Under the pieces are notes generated by a model. The model searched no databases. It saw only the letters and a list, made by a program, of their open reading frames with translations, and was not told where the DNA came from. A stretch of 64,000 nt of DNA from Lysobacteraceae bacterium. GTDB taxonomy: Bacteria > Pseudomonadota > Gammaproteobacteria > Nevskiales > Nevskiaceae. Made by a program: the position numbers and the translations under genes. Shown piece by piece: positions 15,765 through 27,368 of the stretch; within the stretch, counting starts at the first letter, position 1; each line of letters starts with the position of its first letter. The stretch covers positions 124,001-188,000 of the forward strand of contig PNMW01000007.1 of the NCBI GenBank assembly GCA_013823855.1, given 5' to 3'.

Positions 15765-16703
15765 TCACGGATGCTGCGACTCGGCGTCGGGCAACAGCTT
15801 CACGCCCTTGACCTCGCAGGCCAGGATGCCTTCGCGCAGCGCCCGGATCGCCGCCAGCCGCGGAAAGCTGCGCCGCCAGACCATCCCGATGGTCCGGCTC
15901 GGCGCCGGCGCGGCGAACGGCACGATCGGCAGCGGATTCGGCTCCGGCGGCCGGTTGGCGACCGAACCGTTCGGCATCACCGTGATGCCGAGGCCGGAGC
16001 CGACCATGTAGCGGATCGTCTCGATCGAGCTGCCGGTCACCGGTCGCGGACCGTCGCCTTCGGCGGTCACGCACTTCGGACAGGCGGCGATCACCTGCTC
16101 GCGGAAGCAGTGGCCGGGGCCGAGCAGCAGCAGGTGTTCCTCGGCGAGCTTCCTGGCCGGCAGGTTCGGCAGGTTCGCCCAGCGATGGCCGGGCGGCAGC
16201 ATCACCACGAAGTCCTCGTCGTAGACCGGCCAGGCAGAGAGCCCCTGCAGGTCGATCGGCAAGGCCAGCAGAGCGACATCCAGCTCGTTGTCGCGAAGCT
16301 GCTCCAGCAGCACGCCGGTGAAGTTTTCCTCGATCATCAGCGGCATCAAGGGTGCTGCGTCGCGCATCAGCGGCACCAGGCTCGGCAGCACGTACGGGCC
16401 GACCGTGTAGATCGCGCCGAGGCGCAAGGAGCCGACCAGCTCGTCCTTCCCTTCGCGGGCAATGTCCTCGACCCGCTTGGCTTCGGCGAGCACCCTGCGC
16501 GCCTGCTCGATGATCCGCGCGCCGACCGGCGTCGGCTTGGCTTCGCCACGGATGCGCTCGAACAGGGTCACGCCGAGTTCGTCTTCGAGTTTCTTGAGGG
16601 CGACCGACAGCGTCGGCTGGGAGACGAAGGAACGCTCGGCGGCGCGCGAGAAATGGCGCTCCTTGTCGAGGTTCACGAGATAGCGGAGTTCGGTCAGCGT
16701 CAT
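15765..16703 (-). CDS. oxyR: Hydrogen peroxide-sensing LysR regulator OxyR
   Basis: A 312-residue LysR-type regulator. The N-terminus LRYLVNLDKERHFSRAAERS followed by VSQPTLSVALKKLE is typical of OxyR. The decisive feature is GPGHCFREQVIAAC: the two cysteines fall at residues 199 and 208, the same numbers as the peroxide-sensing pair of E. coli OxyR that forms a disulfide on oxidation. It should activate catalase and peroxiredoxin genes in response to H2O2. None of those is adjacent. It sits between hemF and an EI24 membrane protein. A further Cys (residue 211) follows the redox pair. Confidence 0.93.
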   Translation of the reverse strand: MTLTELRYLVNLDKERHFSRAAERSFVSQPTLSVALKKLEDELGVTLFERIRGEAKPTPVGARIIEQARRVLAEAKRVEDIAREGKDELVGSLRLGAIYTVGPYVLPSLVPLMRDAAPLMPLMIEENFTGVLLEQLRDNELDVALLALPIDLQGLSAWPVYDEDFVVMLPPGHRWANLPNLPARKLAEEHLLLLGPGHCFREQVIAACPKCVTAEGDGPRPVTGSSIETIRYMVGSGLGITVMPNGSVANRPPEPNPLPIVPFAAPAPSRTIGMVWRRSFPRLAAIRALREGILACEVKGVKLLPDAESQHP

Positions 16704-16794
16704 GGGCGAACCTTTCGTTGATGGCTTCCGGACGCCGCCTCGGGCGCCCGTTCGACTGCCCGATTCTAGACCTTCGCTATCGCCAGCCGTTCAA

Positions 16795-17730
16795 CTATAG
16801 ATTCAGCCAATCGCGCGGCCGCAGGAAGTCGGCAAGGAACGCCGCTTCCGGGCTGTCCGGTTCGGGCTGATGGTTGTAATGCCAGGCGACCAGCGGCGGC
16901 ATCGACATCAGGATCGATTCGATCCGGCCCTTCGATTGCAGCCCGAACAGCGTGCCGCGATCCCAGACCAGGTTGAACTCGACGTAGCGGCCGCGCCGGT
17001 ACAGCTGCCAGTCGCGTTCGCGCTGCGTGTACGGCATGCCGATGCGGCGCTCGATGATCGGCACATAGGCCGGCAGGAAGTGATCGCCGACGCTCTGCAT
17101 CAGCGCGAAACTGGCTTCGAAGCCGCCGACCGTCCAGTCGTCGTAGAACAGGCCGCCGATGCCGCGCGGCTCGTTGCGGTGCTTGAGGAAGAAATAGTCG
17201 TCGCACTGCGCCTTGAGCTTGCCGAACACCTCCGGGCCGAACGGCGCGCAGGCATCGCGGGCGGTGGAATGCCAGTGCACCGCGTCTTCGGTGAAGCCGT
17301 AGTACGGGGTCAGATCGAAGCCGCCGCCGAACCACCAGACCGGCTCCTCGCCTTCCTTCTCCGCGATCAGGAAGCGGACGTTGGCATGGACGGTCGGCGC
17401 GTACGGATTGCGCGGATGGAAGACCAGCGACACGCCCATCGCCCGGAAGCCGCGGCCGACCAGTTCCGGCCGTGCGGCGGTCGCCGCCGGTGGCAGTTTC
17501 GTGCCGCGAATGTCGGAGAAATTGACCCCGGCGCGCTCGAACACCGCGCCATCGGCCAGCACCCGGGATTCGCCGCCGCCCCCGCCTTCATTGACGTCGC
17601 GCTGCCAGGCATCGCGCAAGAACCTGGCCTGTCCGTCGATCCGCTCGACTTCGGCGCAGATGCGGTCCTGTAGGCCACGAAGATAGGTTTCGACGTCCTT
17701 GGGACGGGGCGTTTCGGTCGAGTTGCTCAT
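16795..17730 (-). CDS. hemF: Oxygen-dependent coproporphyrinogen III oxidase
   Basis: A 311-residue cytoplasmic enzyme that oxidatively decarboxylates coproporphyrinogen III to protoporphyrinogen IX using O2. Family signatures are [22 protein letters not shown] split across about residues 47-70, [33 protein letters not shown], and [19 protein letters not shown], ending in FLRPRDWLN. Length is typical (about 300). The ATG at 17730 is preceded in frame by a TTG, which is less likely. It belongs to the topA-tsaC-hemF block, 38 bases after tsaC, as in other gammaproteobacteria. Its presence indicates aerobic growth. Confidence 0.97.
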   Translation of the reverse strand: MSNSTETPRPKDVETYLRGLQDRICAEVERIDGQARFLRDAWQRDVNEGGGGGESRVLADGAVFERAGVNFSDIRGTKLPPAATAARPELVGRGFRAMGVSLVFHPRNPYAPTVHANVRFLIAEKEGEEPVWWFGGGFDLTPYYGFTEDAVHWHSTARDACAPFGPEVFGKLKAQCDDYFFLKHRNEPRGIGGLFYDDWTVGGFEASFALMQSVGDHFLPAYVPIIERRIGMPYTQRERDWQLYRRGRYVEFNLVWDRGTLFGLQSKGRIESILMSMPPLVAWHYNHQPEPDSPEAAFLADFLRPRDWLNL

Positions 17731-17768
17731 CAACGAAGTCTAAAGGGCTTCGCTATCGGGGCGAACCT

Positions 17769-18326
17769 TCAGCGTCGCAGGATGTTGCCGTTCGAGGCAT
17801 CGCGAATGATCGTCGGCCGGTCGAGCCCGCCGAGGCTGCCAGGGACCAGCAGGTCGAAGCGGTTGCGCAGGTAGATGCGCGCAGCACCCGCACTCATCGC
17901 CGGCGGATCGCCTGCGCGGTTGGCGCTGGTCGACACGATCGCCCCGCCAAACGAGTCGCAGAGCCGAGCTGCGACCGGATGCGCGGTGACCCGGACCGCC
18001 ACCGTGTCGCGGTCGCCGCTGATCCACATCGGGCAGTGGTCGCTGGCCGGGAACACCCAGGTCGAGGCGCCCGGCCAGGTCGCCGTGGCGCGTCGCCAGG
18101 CCATCCGCGACGGCACCTCGATGTAGGGTTCGATCATCTCCAGCGTCGAGCCGATCAGGATCAGGCCCTTCTGCCACTCGCGGTTCTTCATCGCCAGCAG
18201 CCGCTCGACCGCCGTGCGGTTCTGCGGATCGCAGCCGATGCCCCAGACCGCTTCGGTCGGATAGACGACCACGGCGCCGGTGCGCATCAGTTCGCCGGCC
18301 AGCGCCATCTTTTTCGCGTTCAGCAT
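17769..18326 (-). CDS. tsaC: Threonylcarbamoyl-AMP synthase
   Basis: A 185-residue protein of the Sua5/YciO/YrdC family. It makes threonylcarbamoyl-AMP from threonine, bicarbonate and ATP, the first step of t6A modification at position 37 of ANN-decoding tRNAs. Visible motifs are VVYPTEAVWGIGCDP (residues 19-33), KNREWQKGLILIGS (47-60), TWVFPASDHCP, VAVRVTAHPV and GAIVSTSANRAGDPP. It is the short TsaC form without the Sua5 C-terminal domain. It starts 11 bases after topA ends, in the conserved topA-tsaC-hemF order. Confidence 0.95.
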   Translation of the reverse strand: MLNAKKMALAGELMRTGAVVVYPTEAVWGIGCDPQNRTAVERLLAMKNREWQKGLILIGSTLEMIEPYIEVPSRMAWRRATATWPGASTWVFPASDHCPMWISGDRDTVAVRVTAHPVAARLCDSFGGAIVSTSANRAGDPPAMSAGAARIYLRNRFDLLVPGSLGGLDRPTIIRDASNGNILRR

Positions 18327-18337
18327 GGTGACGCCCT

Positions 18338-20857
<2,520 letters not shown>

Positions 20858-20979
20858 TGACGCCGCGTGTCCCACACCTGTCCCGCGTCCCGGTGACGCG
20901 TGGAGCGGCAGCTTATACGGCAAAGAGCTTGCCAGTGGCTAGTACGGACCGCTGCCGGGCCGATCGGCCCGGCGGCGTG

Positions 20980-21447
20980 TCAGTGCAGGAATTCGCCGTG
21001 GTAATAGACCATGTCTTCGAGGTGGACGGCCGCTTCCTCGGAGCCCGGCTGGTTGATCAGCACCAGCAGGCAGACCCATTTCACGCGCTCGATGTCGACC
21101 TCGTCTTCGAAGGCCAGCAGGCGTTCGATGACCAGTTCGCGGCTCTCGCTGTTGAGGATGCCGAGCTGCTCCAGATAAAGGAGAAAGCCGCGACATTCGG
21201 CGGACAGCCGCTCCTGTTCCTGCGGCGCGTACAGCCGCAGGGTGTCGGTGCGGCCTCGGAGGGTCGGCGCATTGCGCTGGTTCGCGAGGCCGTCGAGCCA
21301 GGCGAAAGCGTGCGCCACTTCTTCATCGGGGAAGCCGGCGGCGGACAGCTCCACCCGCAGGTTTTCCTGGTTGTCGGAGTCGGAGAACTCGCCGTCCTGG
21401 TAGTTCTCGAAGAGGTACATCAATACATCGAGGAGGGTCTCTTTCAT
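20980..21447 (-). CDS. smg: Smg protein (DUF494)
   Basis: A 155-residue protein starting MKETLLDVLMYLFENYQDGE at ATG 21447; a longer frame to 21492 lacks family support. It matches the DUF494/Smg family of gammaproteobacteria throughout (FPDEEVAHAFAWLDGL, LRLYAPQEQERLSAECRGFL, WVCLLVLINQP). Its function is not established; it is nearly always found between dprA and topA, as here. It is cytoplasmic and mostly helical. It starts 70 bases after the dprA stop. Confidence 0.95.
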   Translation of the reverse strand: MKETLLDVLMYLFENYQDGEFSDSDNQENLRVELSAAGFPDEEVAHAFAWLDGLANQRNAPTLRGRTDTLRLYAPQEQERLSAECRGFLLYLEQLGILNSESRELVIERLLAFEDEVDIERVKWVCLLVLINQPGSEEAAVHLEDMVYYHGEFLH

Positions 21448-21517
21448 GTCTCTCACATTCGCCAGGCCCAGGCGCGTGCAGTCAGGTTTCAAACTGCCTC
21501 GGCGTCAGTGTAGCGCC

Positions 21518-22639
21518 TCAAACGCGACGATGCAGGCGGCAGAAACGATCGCCGGGCAGCGCCTCGATCCGCCCCGCCAGCTCCAGTCCGAGCAGTGCAG
21601 CCCCCAGTTCGGCCGCCCCCAGTGACAGCTGCGACGCCAGCTGGTCGAGGCTGACCGGGTCATCGCCGAGCGCCTGCAGTACCCGCTGTTCGAGCGGGTC
21701 GCCCGGCGCTGCGACGACGGCAGCAGGCGCCGCCGGAGCCGGCAGCAGCGGGCGCAGTTGCGGCGCCAGTTCGGCGACGATGTCGTCGATGGTCTCGACC
21801 AGGGTCGCGCCGTCGCGGATCAGCGCGTGGCAGCCGCGTGCCAGCGGGTTGTGGATCGAGCCCGGCAGCGCGAACACCTCGCGGCCCTGCTCGGCGGCCA
21901 GCTTCGCGGTGATCAGCGAGCCGGAGCCGAGCTGCGCCTCGACCACTAGCACGCCGAGGCTCAGGCCCGAGATGATCCGGTTGCGCTGCGGGAAATGCTG
22001 CGGCCTGGGCACCGTGCCCGGCGGGTATTCGGACACCAGAAGGCCGCGCGCGGCGATGGCCTCGCCGAGCGCCTGGTTGCGTGGCGGGTAGATGCGGTCG
22101 AGGCCGTTGCCGCAGACGGCGACGGTCGCGGCACCGCTGTCGAGCGCGCCGGCATGGGCGGCGGCATCGATGCCGAGCGCCAGCCCGGAGGTGACCAGCA
22201 GGCCGAGCCCGCTGGCCGCTTCGGCGAACGCGCGGGCATTCTCGCGGCCCTGGCTGGAGGCGCCGCGGGCGCCGACGATCGCCAGCTGCGGTTCGCCGAG
22301 CAGACGGTCGTCGCCGACCGCGAACAGGGCGACCGGAGCGGCGGCGATCGCTTTCAGCCGCGGCGGGTAACGGTCATCGTCGTCGGCGATGTAGTGATGG
22401 CTCGGCGAAGCCGCGAGCCAGCGCAGGTCGTCGGCGGCCGCGGCGCGATCCGGTGCCGACATGCCGGCGACCACGGCGTCGCTGCAGCCGGCATCGATCC
22501 AGGCTTTCGGGCCGGCGGCGTACACCGCTTCGGCGCTGCCGAAGCGGCGCAGCAGCGATCGCAGGCGGGACGGCCCGACCCCCGGTGTCCGCAGCAGGCA
22601 GAGGCGGGCGAGCGACGGTGCTGCGCGAGCGGTGGGCAT
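21518..22639 (-). CDS. dprA: DNA-processing protein DprA
   Basis: A 373-residue protein that protects incoming single-stranded DNA during natural transformation and loads RecA on it. A helical SAM-like N-terminal domain (about 1-75) is followed by the Rossmann-like DprA domain with AIVGARGASSQG (about 118-129), TSGLALGIDAAAHAGAL, GNGLDRIYPPRNQ, SEYPPGTVPRPQHFPQRNRI and ALPGSIHNPLARGCHALIRDGA. A C-terminal winged helix (DPVSLDQLASQLSLGAAEL) is the DML1-type domain. All family signatures are intact, so the gene looks functional. It follows the LysM lipoprotein gene by 36 bases. Confidence 0.96.
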   Translation of the reverse strand: MPTARAAPSLARLCLLRTPGVGPSRLRSLLRRFGSAEAVYAAGPKAWIDAGCSDAVVAGMSAPDRAAAADDLRWLAASPSHHYIADDDDRYPPRLKAIAAAPVALFAVGDDRLLGEPQLAIVGARGASSQGRENARAFAEAASGLGLLVTSGLALGIDAAAHAGALDSGAATVAVCGNGLDRIYPPRNQALGEAIAARGLLVSEYPPGTVPRPQHFPQRNRIISGLSLGVLVVEAQLGSGSLITAKLAAEQGREVFALPGSIHNPLARGCHALIRDGATLVETIDDIVAELAPQLRPLLPAPAAPAAVVAAPGDPLEQRVLQALGDDPVSLDQLASQLSLGAAELGAALLGLELAGRIEALPGDRFCRLHRRV

Positions 22640-22675
22640 GGGCGGCGTCCTTGCCGCGCGGTGTCGGGTGGCGGC

Positions 22676-23860
22676 TCAGCGCAGCGATGACGGCGAGGGC
22701 CGGGCGACCTTGTCGAGCACGTGCAGCGGCCGGATCGCGTTCATCACCAGCGCATAGCTGAGCTGCGGCGTGACCTTGAACACCATCAGCACGCCGGCGT
22801 ACTGGTCCGGCAGGGCGACCGCCTTGCGGGTGTACGGATCGGGCACCACCCGCCCGGACTGCAGGATGTCGAGCACGGTGCCGGCGTCGACGCCATGCTC
22901 GGAACCGCGATTGAGCGCGACGATCTGGTACTGCGAGATCTGCGACAGGCCGTCGAACACCGAGATGATCCGGCCGTCGACCGGTGACAGCGGAGCATGC
23001 GGATGGAAATTGGCCTCGAAGCTTTCGGCCTCGATCGGCAGCAGGCGATCGGCGATCAGCACTTCGCGGCTGGACTTGGTCACCCGCATCACCGCCGTGC
23101 TGCCGACCGGCGCGTCCGGCGTGCGCAGCTCGGCCTCGCCGGCCGGAATCGCTTCGTAGCCCAGCAGCTTGCGGGTTTCCGGATCGCGATACGGCTCGCC
23201 GACGCGGATCACCGCGTAGTTGTAGGCGATCGGCTGCGCGAGATTTTTCACGTAGACGTCGTTGTTGGCGCCCACCGCCAGCCGCTCGTCGACGAAGGCG
23301 ACGATGTACGGCGCGCGCTGGGTTTCCTCCAGCGTGACCAGCCGCGGGCCGCGCAGGAAGTTGCGGATCGCCTCGATCGGGATCGCCGGCAGCGAGGCAT
23401 CGAGCGCTTCCTCGCGGATGCGCGGTGACAGCCGTTCCAGCGGGCCGTCGCTGACCAGCCGGGTGCGGCCGTCGACACTGACCAGGGTCAGCACATCGCC
23501 CGGATAGATCTGGTGCGGGTTGCGGACCTGCGAATTGCCGTACCACAGCTCCGGCCACTGCCAGGGATCGCGCAGGAAATGCTGCGCGATGTCCCACAGC
23601 GTGTCGCCCTTCCTGACCACGTAGCGCAGCGGCGCGTCTTCGCGCAGCACGACGGTGCCGGCCGAAGCCGCAGCTGCCCGGGTGTCGGTCAGCGGTTCGA
23701 TGACGGCAGGCGCGGTCGCGGCGACGGTGACCGAGGTTGCTTCCGGTGTCGGCGCGCGGCTGGCGCAGCCAGCGAGGCAGGCGAGGCTGATGGCGATGAC
23801 AGCCCGCAGGGCGAAACGGCTGCACGGGAGCTGAAACGGCGAGGCGTTATACTTCCTCAT
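22676..23860 (-). CDS. LysM-domain lipoprotein
   Basis: A 394-residue protein. The ATG at 23860 gives a lipoprotein signal (MRKYNASPFQLPCSRFALRA followed by a hydrophobic stretch and the lipobox LAGC, Cys at about 32). A LysM domain follows (YVVRKGDTLWDIAQHFLRDP through NPHQIYPGDVLTLV), which binds peptidoglycan. The rest, about 250 residues, has a conserved but unassigned region (LRGPRLVTLEETQRAPYIV, FDGLSQISQYQIVALNRGSE). In gammaproteobacteria this gene commonly sits between divergent def and dprA, exactly as here. It probably acts at the cell wall; the mechanism is unknown. Confidence 0.9.
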   Translation of the reverse strand: MRKYNASPFQLPCSRFALRAVIAISLACLAGCASRAPTPEATSVTVAATAPAVIEPLTDTRAAAASAGTVVLREDAPLRYVVRKGDTLWDIAQHFLRDPWQWPELWYGNSQVRNPHQIYPGDVLTLVSVDGRTRLVSDGPLERLSPRIREEALDASLPAIPIEAIRNFLRGPRLVTLEETQRAPYIVAFVDERLAVGANNDVYVKNLAQPIAYNYAVIRVGEPYRDPETRKLLGYEAIPAGEAELRTPDAPVGSTAVMRVTKSSREVLIADRLLPIEAESFEANFHPHAPLSPVDGRIISVFDGLSQISQYQIVALNRGSEHGVDAGTVLDILQSGRVVPDPYTRKAVALPDQYAGVLMVFKVTPQLSYALVMNAIRPLHVLDKVARPSPSSLR

Positions 23861-23999
23861 GGCTGCGAATACCCTCGTGCGGCCCCTTCGACGGCCGCCC
23901 GGATTCTGGCATGAATGCCGGAGCGAGTGCCGGTACCAACGCTTGGCGGTCCGCATGGTGGTCGTCGATATCCCAAGTCAGTGCTGCAGGTCGTAAAAC

Positions 24000-24506
24000 A
24001 TGGCCGTTCTCCCCATCCTCACGCATCCCGATCCGCGCCTTCGCCAGAAGACCAAGCCGGTCACGGTGTTCGACGACAAGCTGCAGAAGCTGATCGACGA
24101 CCTGTTCGAAACGATGTACGACGCGCCGGGTGTCGGCTTGGCGGCCAACCAGTGCGGCGTGCTGCTGCGCCTGTCGGTGATGGACTGCTCGGATACGAAA
24201 ACCGAGCCTATGGTGCTGATCAATCCGGAAATCCTGTCGACCGATGAGCGGCAGGAAATGGAGGAGGGTTGCCTGTCGGTGCCCGACATCCGCGACACCA
24301 TCGAACGCTTCAACCGGCTGCGCGTGCGGGCCCTGGATCGCCACGGCGTGCCGTTCGAGCTGGACTGCGAAGGCCTCGCCGCGCAGTGCGTGCAGCACGA
24401 GATCGATCACCTCGACGGCAAGCTCTACATCGATTACCTGTCGTCGCTGAAGCGCGAGCGGATCAAGAAGAAGATGCTCAAGCTGAAGGTCGCGACCGGC
24501 GGCTGA
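24000..24506 (+). CDS. def: Peptide deformylase
   Basis: A 168-residue metalloenzyme that removes the formyl group from the N-terminal Met of new proteins. All three motifs are present: GVGLAANQ (44-51), EGCLSVP (89-95) with metal ligand Cys91, and QHEIDHLDG (132-140) with metal ligands His133 and His137 and catalytic Glu134. It is divergent from the LysM lipoprotein gene across 139 bases. In many gammaproteobacteria fmt follows def directly; here the next gene is a convergent GST 7 bases beyond the stop, so fmt must be elsewhere. Confidence 0.97.
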   Translation: MAVLPILTHPDPRLRQKTKPVTVFDDKLQKLIDDLFETMYDAPGVGLAANQCGVLLRLSVMDCSDTKTEPMVLINPEILSTDERQEMEEGCLSVPDIRDTIERFNRLRVRALDRHGVPFELDCEGLAAQCVQHEIDHLDGKLYIDYLSSLKRERIKKKMLKLKVATGG

Positions 24507-24513
24507 CGCCGGT

Positions 24514-25128
24514 TCAGCGCGCCGCCGCCTCGGCCATCGTCACGTGGCCCGGCTGGGCTGCGACCCGCGCCAGCCAGCCCCGTAGCGCCGGATAGCCGGC
24601 CAGATCGAAGCCGCCTTCGTCGGCCACATGCGTGTAGGCGTACAGCGCGATGTCGGCGATCGTGTAGCGGTCGCCGGCCAGGAAAGCTGACGTCGCCAGC
24701 CGGGCTTCCATCACGCCGAGTGCGGCGTAACCTTTCGGCCGCATCTCCGCGATCTTCGCGGCCTGGGCTTCCGCCGATTTCTGGATCGCCACCCAGAAAC
24801 GGATCGTGGCGATGAACGGTTCATGGCTGTACTGCTCGAAGAACAGCCATTCGAACACCTTGGCGCGTGCCCAGCGGTCGACCGGCAACAAGGCCGAGCC
24901 TTCGGCGAGGTAGCACAGCATGGCGTTCGATTCGGCGAGATAGCGGCCCGGCTCGACTTCCAGCAGCGGAATCCGGCCGTTGGCGTTCTTGGCCAGGAAC
25001 GCTGCGGTCCGGGATTCGCCTTTCAGGATGTCGACCTCCCGCCATTGATAATCGACGCCGAGCTGGCGCATCGCCAGCGCGGGCTTGTAGCAGTTGCCGG
25101 AACCGGTGTAGCCGTGCAGGACGATCAT
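24514..25128 (-). CDS. Glutathione S-transferase family protein
   Basis: A 204-residue protein with an N-terminal thioredoxin-like domain (MIVLHGYTGSGNCYKPALAM, then KNANGRIPLLEVEPGRYLAESNAML) and an all-helical C-terminal domain (FLAGDRYTIADIALYAYTHVADEGGFDL). The SGNCYK segment and the cis-Pro in GRIPLLE are the expected glutathione-site features, with Ser or Cys rather than Tyr as the activating residue. The substrate is unknown. The ATG at 25128 was chosen because it begins the first beta strand; the frame extends to 25206 without family support. It converges on def with a 7-base gap. Confidence 0.9.
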   Translation of the reverse strand: MIVLHGYTGSGNCYKPALAMRQLGVDYQWREVDILKGESRTAAFLAKNANGRIPLLEVEPGRYLAESNAMLCYLAEGSALLPVDRWARAKVFEWLFFEQYSHEPFIATIRFWVAIQKSAEAQAAKIAEMRPKGYAALGVMEARLATSAFLAGDRYTIADIALYAYTHVADEGGFDLAGYPALRGWLARVAAQPGHVTMAEAAAR

Positions 25129-25346
25129 GGCGGGCGCGTGTCGTGGGGGCGGCCAGTATCGCCGCCGCTGCAGGTCCGCGACAGCGGGCGCCGCTCGGCG
25201 CTGCAAATCCGCCGTCCATCCGCCGCCGCCTCAAGGGATCGATGGCGCGCCTTTCACGACCGGGGTGAGTAGGCTTTAATCTTCATGGCCAGCGGTTCCC
25301 ACCGGCTCCGCCGACCCGCTCACCGAAATCCTGGAGTCCCGATCCC

Positions 25347-27368
25347 GTGCAGACCTCGTCCGACCGCGCCCAGCGCCGAGTGTCCCCGCGATCGCGGCAG
25401 CGCGGCGCCGCCGGCATCTTCCTGGTCCTTTCGCTGCTGCTGCTGGTGCCGATCCTGGCGCTGGCACTGAACATCGGCCAGCTCTACTACGCGCAGCGCG
25501 ATCTCGAGAAGCAGGCGACGCTGGCGGCGCTGTCGGCCACGCAGGTCGCCAGCGGTTGCGCCAACGATGGCAGGCCCGGCCTGCTCGCCGCCGTGACCGC
25601 GGAAGTCACCCGGATCATCGCTGCCAACAATGGTGGTGATTCCACCGGCGCTGCGGCGCTGCTGACCTCCGGCATCAACGGTTCACCCGGTGTCGAGGTC
25701 GGACGCATCGATGTCGTCGGCGGCCTGCGTCGCTTCGTGCCGCTGACCGATGGCGATCCGGCGATCAACGCGGTCCGCATCAACCTGACCCGTCCGCAGC
25801 CGACACCGTTCCTGACGCCGCTCGGCGCGATCTTCGGCGGCGGCAACCTGTTTGCCTCGGCGACGGCCCAGCAGGCGGCAATCGGTACTTTCAATGTCAG
25901 TTCCGGCCTGCTTTCGCTGAATGGCGGCATTGTCAATGGCCTGCTCGGCGGCCTGCTCTGCGCCCCTGGCGACGCCGCCTGCCAGGCCTCGATCGTGTCG
26001 CTGAACGTGGTCAACGGCCTTCAGGGGCTGGTCAACACCCAGGTATCGCTCGGCCAGCTGGCGACGGCGCTGGGAGTGTCGGTCGAGGATCTGTCCGATC
26101 CGCTGACCCTGTCGGCGCAGACCCTGATCCTGTCGGAGCTGCTCGGGGGGCTGGTCGGCGCCTTGGGCGATACCGCCAGCGGCACGGTGGTCGGCTTGCT
26201 GCAGGGGCTGGCCAATGCCGCCTCGAATCCGCGTGAAGTACCCTTGGGCCAGTTGCTCGGTGTCATCGACGGCCTCGGCGGCGACACCCCGATCGTCAAC
26301 CTGTTCGATCTGCTGATCGCCGCCGGCCAGGCCACGGTGGCCGATCCCACCGGCGTCACGCCGATCAACCTGCCGATCAATCTCAGCGTGCCGGGTGTCG
26401 CCAACATCTCCACGTTCATCAACGTGCTGGAGCCGCCGCAGTTCGGCATCGGCCGCCCCGGTCAGGCCGAAGCGAAAACGGCGCAGATTCGCCTGCTGAT
26501 CCGCATCGAGGCCGGCGGCATCCTCAATGGCCTGCTGGGAGCCATCAACAGTCTGCTGAACGGCATCCTGAGCCTGCTTGGCAGTCTGGTCGGACTCAAG
26601 ACCACGGTAAGCGTGGTCCCGCCGCCGCTGAATCTGGGGATTGATGTGCAGGTGGCAGGCGGTGCGGCGACGCTCGAGCGTTTGCAATGCCCGACATCCG
26701 GACGGTCGGACCCGATCGCACATCTGAACGCGCGCACCGCGACTGCCACCGTCGCCGTCGGCACCTTCGCCGGTGCGGCGTCCTCGGCGCCAGCGCTGAA
26801 CACGGCCACCAACAGCTTCCCGATCGCCACCGTTGGAATCGATGCGAGCTGTGTCGGTGTCAAGCTCGGCTCGCTGTGCCTCGGCGTCAACTTGGGTACC
26901 ACGACGGTCGGTGTCGGTCTTGGTCTGACCGGTGTCGGCGTCGGTGCCACGGCTCCTGCGGCGCTGGATCCGGTGAGCGCGTTCACGCCGGTGACACTGA
27001 GCAGTTCCCGACTGCAACCGGTATTCGCCGCCGATGGCGTGCCGCCACAGGCGCCGGTGGCCGCCAATCCGCAGACCATTGCCGCGCCGACGACCGTCGA
27101 CATCAGCCTTGATCTGACCAATACCCAGACCGGGACCGGACTGGTCGGCATCCTGACCGGCGTGGTATCGAACCTGCTGACGGGTATCGTGAACTTGCTC
27201 AATCCCTTGCTGAACCTGGTCAACGGCCTGACCACCGCCCTGGTCGATCCGCTGCTGTCGCTGCTGGGCATCCAGCTTGGCACCGCCACGGTGACCATGA
27301 ATGCCGTGCAGACCGGCCAGCCGCAGCTGGTCTCGACCTGCCTGCCCGGCACCGCCGCCTGCCCGTGA
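25347..27368 (+). CDS. Tad-domain (TadG-like N-terminus) surface or pilus-associated protein
   Basis: A 673-residue protein starting at GTG 25347, with GGAG 10 bases upstream. The N-terminus RQRGAAGIFLVLSLLLLVPI leading to NIGQLYYAQRDLEKQATLAALSATQ is the putative Flp pilus-assembly TadE/G-like (Tad) domain, a single membrane anchor with the rest outside. The remaining 600 residues are rich in Gly, Leu, Val and Ala, with repeated hydrophobic runs (NGLLGGLLCAPGDAACQAS, LNGILSLLGSLVGL, GVGLGLTGVGVGATAP) and a few Cys pairs. No catalytic motif is visible. No other tad/cpa pilus gene lies nearby. A thioesterase gene overlaps its stop by 4 bases. Confidence 0.78.
   Translation: MQTSSDRAQRRVSPRSRQRGAAGIFLVLSLLLLVPILALALNIGQLYYAQRDLEKQATLAALSATQVASGCANDGRPGLLAAVTAEVTRIIAANNGGDSTGAAALLTSGINGSPGVEVGRIDVVGGLRRFVPLTDGDPAINAVRINLTRPQPTPFLTPLGAIFGGGNLFASATAQQAAIGTFNVSSGLLSLNGGIVNGLLGGLLCAPGDAACQASIVSLNVVNGLQGLVNTQVSLGQLATALGVSVEDLSDPLTLSAQTLILSELLGGLVGALGDTASGTVVGLLQGLANAASNPREVPLGQLLGVIDGLGGDTPIVNLFDLLIAAGQATVADPTGVTPINLPINLSVPGVANISTFINVLEPPQFGIGRPGQAEAKTAQIRLLIRIEAGGILNGLLGAINSLLNGILSLLGSLVGLKTTVSVVPPPLNLGIDVQVAGGAATLERLQCPTSGRSDPIAHLNARTATATVAVGTFAGAASSAPALNTATNSFPIATVGIDASCVGVKLGSLCLGVNLGTTTVGVGLGLTGVGVGATAPAALDPVSAFTPVTLSSSRLQPVFAADGVPPQAPVAANPQTIAAPTTVDISLDLTNTQTGTGLVGILTGVVSNLLTGIVNLLNPLLNLVNGLTTALVDPLLSLLGIQLGTATVTMNAVQTGQPQLVSTCLPGTAACP

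Noticed and set aside
16775-16800. CTAT/ATAG tetrads near the end of hemF that recall OxyR half-sites
   Set aside because: The tetrads are 18 bases apart (OxyR sites repeat at 22), and one of them is the hemF stop codon region.
22374-23825. Alternative 483-codon frame spanning the end of the LysM gene and the start of dprA
   Set aside because: It is Arg-rich and overlaps two clear genes in another frame.
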